Positions 5,843-10,166 of a DNA stretch of 10,166 bases are shown here, in pieces. The stretch spans positions 1 through 10,166 of the forward strand of contig JAISHJ010000115.1 in assembly GCA_031262625.1 (NCBI GenBank), written 5' to 3'. Source of the DNA: Ruminococcus sp. (GTDB lineage Bacteria > Bacillota > Clostridia > Oscillospirales > Ruminococcaceae). Within the stretch, counting starts at the first letter, position 1. Each line of letters opens with the position of its first letter. The position numbers were made by a program, and so were the translations under genes. The notes under the pieces were generated by a model that was given only the letters and a program-made list of their open reading frames with translations, was not told the origin of the DNA and made no database searches.

Positions 5843-7903
5843 ATGAAAAATTTAAAAATAGGTAAGAAACTTCTCGTCGGCTTCGGTGTACCCGTCGCCT
5901 TAACCGTCGTCATAATGCTCCTCGTTATATTAACGAACAGTATGTCGATAAAAAACATTAATCTTGTTGCAGAACAAACAGACATATGGAACTACGGTCA
6001 GATAATTAAGTCGGATTTCGACAGTGCCAGAATTCAAGCTAATGCCGCTTATTATAACTACTCTGATGACGCTTACAATTCTGTTAAAGAGTACCTCGCG
6101 GATGCAGACACAACCGTTCATGAAGCCTTAGATTATATTGCCGCTCACCCGGAAATGACTGAATTTACAGACGACACACAAAACGCAGAATCGGCAATAG
6201 AAACTTATCTGTCAGAATTTGAAAACATGGTTACCGCACTTAAATCTGCGGATGCAGCTTACGAACAGGCTGTAACTACCGGCGGCGACCTCTCCTCTAA
6301 TATCGACCTCGTTCTCGATATGCAGATTGAACTTGCAACCGACGATTTCACCGCGATGGCAAACGGCGGTACGGTTGACTATAACCGCCGTATTGATAAT
6401 ATCAAACAGGCAACCGATGTTACCTCCCTTATTACAACGGCTCGTGTTTTAGCCAGAGGAGCAATATCCGACTACACGGTTGATGCCGGACAGCAGGCTA
6501 TCAAAGCTTCAAATGATGCTCTTGATGCGCTTAATGCTTATCACGACAGAATAAGCGATGCCGAAAACCTTGAAGTTGTCGAAAAAGTTCAGGCAGCGTT
6601 TGAATCTTACATTAAGGCTATAAACGACTTTATCGCCGCACAGGATGCTTCATCTAAAGCTGTAGCGAATTTCTCCGCGGCGGCTACAGATGCATCAGGT
6701 TACATCGCAACTTTACAGGACCAAAACGACATAGTTAACGAAACAATCGCTTCTACCCGTAATCTTGCAGTATTTGCTCTCGTTCTCGTAACTTCAATCG
6801 TTGTAGTTTCACTCATAATTACGATCATTATCGCAAGAAAAGTTACTAAGTCAATTACTGCTCCCATAAGCTTCGTAACTTACATTCTCGGCGAAATCGG
6901 TACAAAAGGGCGCACAACCTTTACCGACGAAGAATTTAAAATCACTCGCGAATATGCTTCCGCGAAGGATGAGCCGGGCGAATGTGCCGCCAATCTCGAA
7001 AGACTCGCGAATGCCCTCAACGGCATTGCAGGACTCCTCTCAACCGTTGCAGGCGGCGATCTTACCGCCCGCCATACGCCGCTGTCAGATGATGACGTAA
7101 TCTCAAAATCAATAGTAACTATGCTCGATAATCTGAACGATATGTTCGGCGAAATCAACGGCGCTTCAAACCAAGTTACCCTCGGCGCTTCTCAAATCTC
7201 CGACGCTTCTCAAAGTCTCGCCGAAGGTTCAACCGAACAAGCCGCAACTGTTGAAGAACTCTCCGCTTCAATCGCCGACGTCGCAGAAAAAACTAAAGCA
7301 AACGCTTCCCGCGCCATGGATGCTTCCGAACTCTCCGTAGAAATCAAGGGCAACGCCGAAACCGGCTCTCATCAAATGACAGAAATGACTGCTGCCGTCA
7401 ACGAAATCAACGCCGCTTCTCAAGATATTTCTAAGGTAATCAAAGTAATCGACGACATAGCTTTCCAGACCAATATACTCGCCCTCAACGCCGCCGTCGA
7501 AGCTGCCCGCGCCGGTGAAGCTGGCAAAGGTTTCGCTGTAGTAGCCGATGAAGTTCGCAACCTCGCTTCCAAATCCGCCGCCGCTGCCAAAGAAACAGGT
7601 CAACTCATCGAAAACGCTATGCGCAAATCTGAACAAGGCGCTCAAATCGCCGAGCAAACCGCTGTCTCCCTCACTGACATCGTCAACGGCATTAACCGCT
7701 CCGCAGAATTAATCTCAGAAATCGCCCAGTCCTCCGAAGACCAGTCAAGAGCAATCTCACAAATTAACGAGGGCATAAGTCAAGTCTCCGAAGTAGTCCA
7801 GAAAAACTCCGCCACCGCCGAGGAGTGCGCCGCTTCCGCCGAAGAACTAAACGCTCAATCTGCTATCCTCGCCGACTCTGTATCAAAATTTACTTTACGC
7901 TAA
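5843..7903 (+). CDS. methyl-accepting chemotaxis protein (transmembrane chemoreceptor)
   Basis: A 686-residue receptor that senses an external ligand and controls CheA/CheW. Membrane helix 1 is at ~10-31 and helix 2 at ~307-331. Between them lies a helical sensor of about 270 residues, longer than a simple four-helix bundle and possibly of the bimodular (HBM-like) type. A HAMP-like segment (~332-395, with DEPGE at 376-380) is followed by a second, divergent HAMP-like segment (~396-440). The cytoplasmic coiled-coil hairpin runs from ~440 to 686. Its invariant tip (536-575) includes IDDIAFQTNILALNAAVEAA and then RAGEAGKGFAVVADEVRNLA. No C-terminal CheR-tethering pentapeptide is present. AAGGAGG lies 7 bases before the ATG. 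It is a single gene, divergent from the glycan operon and convergent with trp. The ligand is unknown. Codon choice changes near residue 440. Confidence 0.96.
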   Translation: MKNLKIGKKLLVGFGVPVALTVVIMLLVILTNSMSIKNINLVAEQTDIWNYGQIIKSDFDSARIQANAAYYNYSDDAYNSVKEYLADADTTVHEALDYIAAHPEMTEFTDDTQNAESAIETYLSEFENMVTALKSADAAYEQAVTTGGDLSSNIDLVLDMQIELATDDFTAMANGGTVDYNRRIDNIKQATDVTSLITTARVLARGAISDYTVDAGQQAIKASNDALDALNAYHDRISDAENLEVVEKVQAAFESYIKAINDFIAAQDASSKAVANFSAAATDASGYIATLQDQNDIVNETIASTRNLAVFALVLVTSIVVVSLIITIIIARKVTKSITAPISFVTYILGEIGTKGRTTFTDEEFKITREYASAKDEPGECAANLERLANALNGIAGLLSTVAGGDLTARHTPLSDDDVISKSIVTMLDNLNDMFGEINGASNQVTLGASQISDASQSLAEGSTEQAATVEELSASIADVAEKTKANASRAMDASELSVEIKGNAETGSHQMTEMTAAVNEINAASQDISKVIKVIDDIAFQTNILALNAAVEAARAGEAGKGFAVVADEVRNLASKSAAAAKETGQLIENAMRKSEQGAQIAEQTAVSLTDIVNGINRSAELISEIAQSSEDQSRAISQINEGISQVSEVVQKNSATAEECAASAEELNAQSAILADSVSKFTLR

Positions 7904-7907
7904 AGCG

Positions 7908-7952
7908 CGCTGGGGGGGAGAGGAGCGGTGACCCGCCCCTCTCCCCCCCAGC
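7908..7952. repeat. G/C-rich TGAC hairpin, copy 3, between convergent genes
   Basis: Positions 7908-7928 pair with 7933-7952 (about 19 pairs, one bulged G, one A-C mismatch), with the loop TGAC (7929-7932) on the + strand. It begins 4 bases after the MCP stop and shares GCGCGYTGGGGG with copy 1. On the trpA side, directly after the stop, the minus strand reads AGGAACGTTGAGGAACG, which parallels the AGGTACGCTG tandem pair after upp. No T-run follows on either strand. It is likely a two-way 3'-end structure shared by MCP and trpA; the A-rich/T-rich tail seen at the other copies is absent. Confidence 0.7.
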
Positions 7953-7979
7953 GTAATATCCCCGTTCCTCAACGTTCCT

Positions 7980-8765
7980 CTATCGTATAGCATTAACGAT
8001 AGTTTTAGCGAAGTTTTCTACGTGGGGGAGGGCGTTTCTGCCGTGTTTTGCTATAATTTTCACTATAGCGGAGCCTATTATTACGCCGTCGGCGAAATCG
8101 GATACTTTTTTTGCTTGCTGAGCATCGGAGACGCCGAAGCCTACGGCGCAGGGGATGTTTGAGACTTTGCGGACGGAGTTTATCATATCTTGGGCGTAGT
8201 TGTTGATATTTGAGCGGATGCCGGTTACGCCGAGGGAGGAGACGCAGTAGAGGAAGGCATCGGAATTTTCGGCGATATTTTTGATACGTTCGCCTGAGGT
8301 GGGAGCGATAAGGGAGATAAGGGCTATTTCTGCTTTATCGGTGAAGATTTTCAGTTCATCGCGTTCATCGAAGGGGAGATCGGGAACGATAAGCCCTGCG
8401 ATGCCTGACTTAACGCAATTTGCTACGAATTTTTCCGAGCCGTAGCCGAAAATCGGGTTGTAGTATGTCATGAATAGTATGGGAATGTCGGGGAAACTGC
8501 TGTCGTAAGTGATTTCTTTTACCATATCGAATAATTTGTCAACGGTACAGCCGGCTTTGAGGGCGCGTTCGTCGGCGGCTTCGATTACAGGACCTTCGGC
8601 GACGGGGTCGGAGAAAGGTATTCCTACCTCAACAATATCCGCGCCTGCGCGGGCGAGGGTGTAGATGAGTTTTTTTGTGGTTTCGATATCAGGGTCACCG
8701 CCGGTAATGAATGGTATGAACGCCTTGTGTTTGAAAGCGGCGCGAATTCTTTCGATATTATTCAT
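7980..8765 (-). CDS. trpA: tryptophan synthase alpha subunit
   Basis: Cleaves indole-3-glycerol phosphate to indole and glyceraldehyde 3-phosphate; the indole passes through a tunnel to TrpB in the alpha2-beta2 complex. The 261-residue length is typical for this TIM barrel. The motif EVGIPFSDPVAEGPVIEA (46-63) holds catalytic Glu46 (Glu49 in Salmonella). The second catalytic acid, Asp60 in Salmonella, is Glu57 here. The phosphate-binding region is GFGVSDAQQ (209-217) plus GSAIVKII (231-238). GGGAGG lies 9 bases before the ATG, in a 32-bp gap after trpB. Last gene of the trp operon, ending against the copy-3 hairpin. Confidence 0.97.
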   Translation of the reverse strand: MNNIERIRAAFKHKAFIPFITGGDPDIETTKKLIYTLARAGADIVEVGIPFSDPVAEGPVIEAADERALKAGCTVDKLFDMVKEITYDSSFPDIPILFMTYYNPIFGYGSEKFVANCVKSGIAGLIVPDLPFDERDELKIFTDKAEIALISLIAPTSGERIKNIAENSDAFLYCVSSLGVTGIRSNINNYAQDMINSVRKVSNIPCAVGFGVSDAQQAKKVSDFADGVIIGSAIVKIIAKHGRNALPHVENFAKTIVNAIR

Positions 8766-8811
8766 GTAAATTAACCTCCCGGCGTAATTTTATGAAATTA
8801 TTCATGTAAAT
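8757..8811. repeat. 15-bp direct repeat at the trpB end and trpA start
   Basis: ATTATTCATGTAAAT occurs at 8757-8771 and again at 8797-8811, 40 bp apart. One copy covers the trpB stop region and the other covers the trpA start codon. The result is an out-of-frame ATG 3 codons before the trpB stop that opens a 15-codon frame overlapping the trpA start. It looks like a small local duplication at the gene junction. Confidence 0.8.
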
Positions 8812-9985
8812 CAAGCCCCCTGTAGCGAGCGATTGCCGCGACATCTTTATCACCGCGCCCGGAGACGGTGACGGCGATTATTTTTTCTTTTGACAGTGTT
8901 TTCGCATATTTAATAGCAATAGCGATAGCGTGAGCGGATTCTATTGCCGGAATTATTCCTTCTGTGCGTGAGAGGTATTCAAAAGCATCGACAGCTTCTT
9001 CGTCAGTTACAGGAACATAAGAAGCGCGCCCGTCGGTGTGAAGTTTTGAGTGTTCAGGACCGATTCCGGGGTAGTCAAGCCCGGCTGAAATTGAGTATAC
9101 AGGGGCAATTTGACCGTATTCGTCCTGACAGAAAAGGGATTTCATGCCGTGGAAAACGCCAATACGGCCGTTTGCTACTGTCGCGGCATTTTGCGGAGTG
9201 TTTACGCCTTTCCCCGCGGCTTCACAGCCGATTAAAGCAACTTCGGAGTCACCGATAAATTCGTAGAAAGAGCCGATTGCGTTTGAGCCGCCGCCTACAC
9301 ACGCGATTACAGCATCCGGCAACCTACCCTCACGCGCAAGCATTTCCGCCTTAATTTCACGCCCGATAACGCTTTGAAAATCGCGGACAATTGTGGGGAA
9401 GGGGTGAGGACCCATAACAGAACCGAGACAGTAGTGAGTGTCGGACATACGCGCCGCCCACTCGCGCATTGCGGCATTAACGGCATCTTTAAGTGTAGCA
9501 GTTCCGGAATCGACAGCTACAACCTTAGCACCGAGGAGTTCCATGCGGTAAACGTTGAGAGCCTGTCTTACAGTGTCTTCGCGCCCCATAAAGACTACAC
9601 ATTCCATACCCATCAGAGCGGCGGCTGTAGCGGTTGCAACGCCGTGCTGTCCTGCGCCTGTTTCGGCGATAAGGCGGGTTTTCCCCATTTTTTTCGCAAG
9701 GAGAGCCTGCCCCAAAACATTGTTAATCTTGTGAGAGCCTGTGTGGTTTAAGTCTTCGCGCTTTAAGTAAATTTTCGCACCGCCAAGGTCTTTAGTCATC
9801 TTCTCTGCAAAATAGAGAAGTGACGGTCTTCCTGCGTAATTTTTGAGCAGTGAATCAAGTTCGGAAGTAAACTCCTCGTTATTTTTATAGTAATTATACG
9901 CTTTGTCGAGTTCGATTACTGCGTTCATCAGCGTTTCGGGGATGAATCGCCCGCCGAATTCACCGAAATAACCGTATTTATCCAT
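8798..9985 (-). CDS. trpB: tryptophan synthase beta subunit
   Basis: PLP-dependent condensation of indole with L-serine to form L-tryptophan, as the beta subunit of tryptophan synthase. The 395-residue length and the sequence place it in the standard TrpB1 group that pairs with TrpA. Lys86 in HTGSHKINN (81-89) forms the internal PLP aldimine, Glu108 in AETGAGQHG is the catalytic acid-base, GGGSNAIG (231-238) binds the cofactor phosphate, Asp304 lies in AGLDYPGIGP and Ser375 in SGRGDKD. These agree with the Salmonella positions shifted by one. GGAGAGG lies 7 bases before the ATG, 22 bp after trpF. All key residues are present, so it should be active. Confidence 0.98.
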   Translation of the reverse strand: MDKYGYFGEFGGRFIPETLMNAVIELDKAYNYYKNNEEFTSELDSLLKNYAGRPSLLYFAEKMTKDLGGAKIYLKREDLNHTGSHKINNVLGQALLAKKMGKTRLIAETGAGQHGVATATAAALMGMECVVFMGREDTVRQALNVYRMELLGAKVVAVDSGTATLKDAVNAAMREWAARMSDTHYCLGSVMGPHPFPTIVRDFQSVIGREIKAEMLAREGRLPDAVIACVGGGSNAIGSFYEFIGDSEVALIGCEAAGKGVNTPQNAATVANGRIGVFHGMKSLFCQDEYGQIAPVYSISAGLDYPGIGPEHSKLHTDGRASYVPVTDEEAVDAFEYLSRTEGIIPAIESAHAIAIAIKYAKTLSKEKIIAVTVSGRGDKDVAAIARYRGLDLHE

Positions 9986-10007
9986 TTGTAAACCTCTCCG
10001 ATAATTT

Positions 10008-10166
10008 TTATTTGTCTGAATTTCTTACCGTTTCGACAAGTTTTTTTATTTTTTCGGGGTCTTTTTTTTCGTCAGTTTCTGCGCCGCTTGCAACGTCTAA
10101 GCAGAAAGCCTTTGTTTGAAGCGCCGCGCCGATATTTTCAGTATTAATTCCTCCGGCTAAAAACCA
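10008..10166 (-). CDS. trpF: phosphoribosylanthranilate isomerase, C-terminal part
   Basis: The gene enters from the right edge; 52 codons and the TAA stop (10010-10008) are visible. They read WFLAGGINTENIGAA and, a little later, FCLDVASGAET and DPEKIKKLVETV. This is the C-terminal part of the TrpF TIM barrel: the LAGGI...N phosphate-binding loop, the DVxSGxE motif and the closing helix that begins KDPEKI. The usual Ser in DVSSGVE is Ala here (DVASGAE). TrpF performs the Amadori rearrangement of N-(5'-phosphoribosyl)anthranilate. The order trpF-trpB-trpA with 22- and 32-bp gaps is a standard trp operon end, and the remaining trp genes should lie just beyond the window. Confidence 0.92.
   Translation of the reverse strand, partial: WFLAGGINTENIGAALQTKAFCLDVASGAETDEKKDPEKIKKLVETVRNSDK

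Noticed and set aside
8944..9751. Two + strand frames of 104 and 125 codons opposite trpB
   Set aside because: They lie wholly antisense to an intact trpB and have arbitrary composition.
1..10166. tRNA, rRNA, toxin-antitoxin, phage or defence genes
   Set aside because: None seen on either strand; all long frames belong to recognised metabolic, signalling or membrane protein families.

Overview
The window looks like chromosomal DNA of a low-to-moderate GC, motile member of the Clostridia (possibly an Oscillospirales-type gut anaerobe). This is inferred from strong AGGAGG-type ribosome binding sites, the short archaeal-like adenosylhomocysteinase, the Wzy_C-type polysaccharide protein, the tandem-HAMP chemoreceptor and the style of the trp genes. 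No species can be named from the sequence alone.

Layout. Positions 1-39 may hold the last codons of a + strand gene. Positions 40-570 carry no convincing gene. They hold two related, inverted ~150-bp 3'-end modules, each a G/C-rich hairpin with a TGAC loop followed by a second hairpin and a T-run, plus a perfect consensus sigma-70/A promoter between them. Positions 571-5386 form a tightly packed minus-strand operon, read from right to left: membrane Wzy/O-antigen-ligase-like protein, REC-Hpt phosphorelay protein, ahcY, rpiB, upp. Gaps are 13 and 9 bp, then a 4-bp ATGA overlap, then 46 bp. Positions 5387-5842 are a divergent regulatory region with a good minus-strand promoter, four phased copies of a 17-bp near-palindrome, a weaker + strand promoter candidate and a leader inverted repeat. 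Positions 5843-7903 encode a 686-residue methyl-accepting chemotaxis protein on the + strand. A third G/C-rich TGAC hairpin fills the gap between the convergent MCP and trp genes. Positions 7980-10166 carry the 3' end of a minus-strand trp operon, trpF (partial) - trpB - trpA.

How the genes work together. TrpF, TrpB and TrpA catalyse the last steps of tryptophan synthesis. AhcY, RpiB and Upp fit a salvage theme: S-adenosylhomocysteine breakdown, pentose phosphate interconversion, and PRPP-dependent uracil salvage. The two upstream genes (cell-surface glycan and phosphorelay) do not obviously belong to that pathway and may share only the promoter.

The most noteworthy material is non-coding: the dispersed TGAC hairpin family with its conserved flanks, the four-copy operator-like array, and the promoter hidden between two convergent gene ends. 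No CRISPR array, RNA gene, transposase or clear new defence system was seen.
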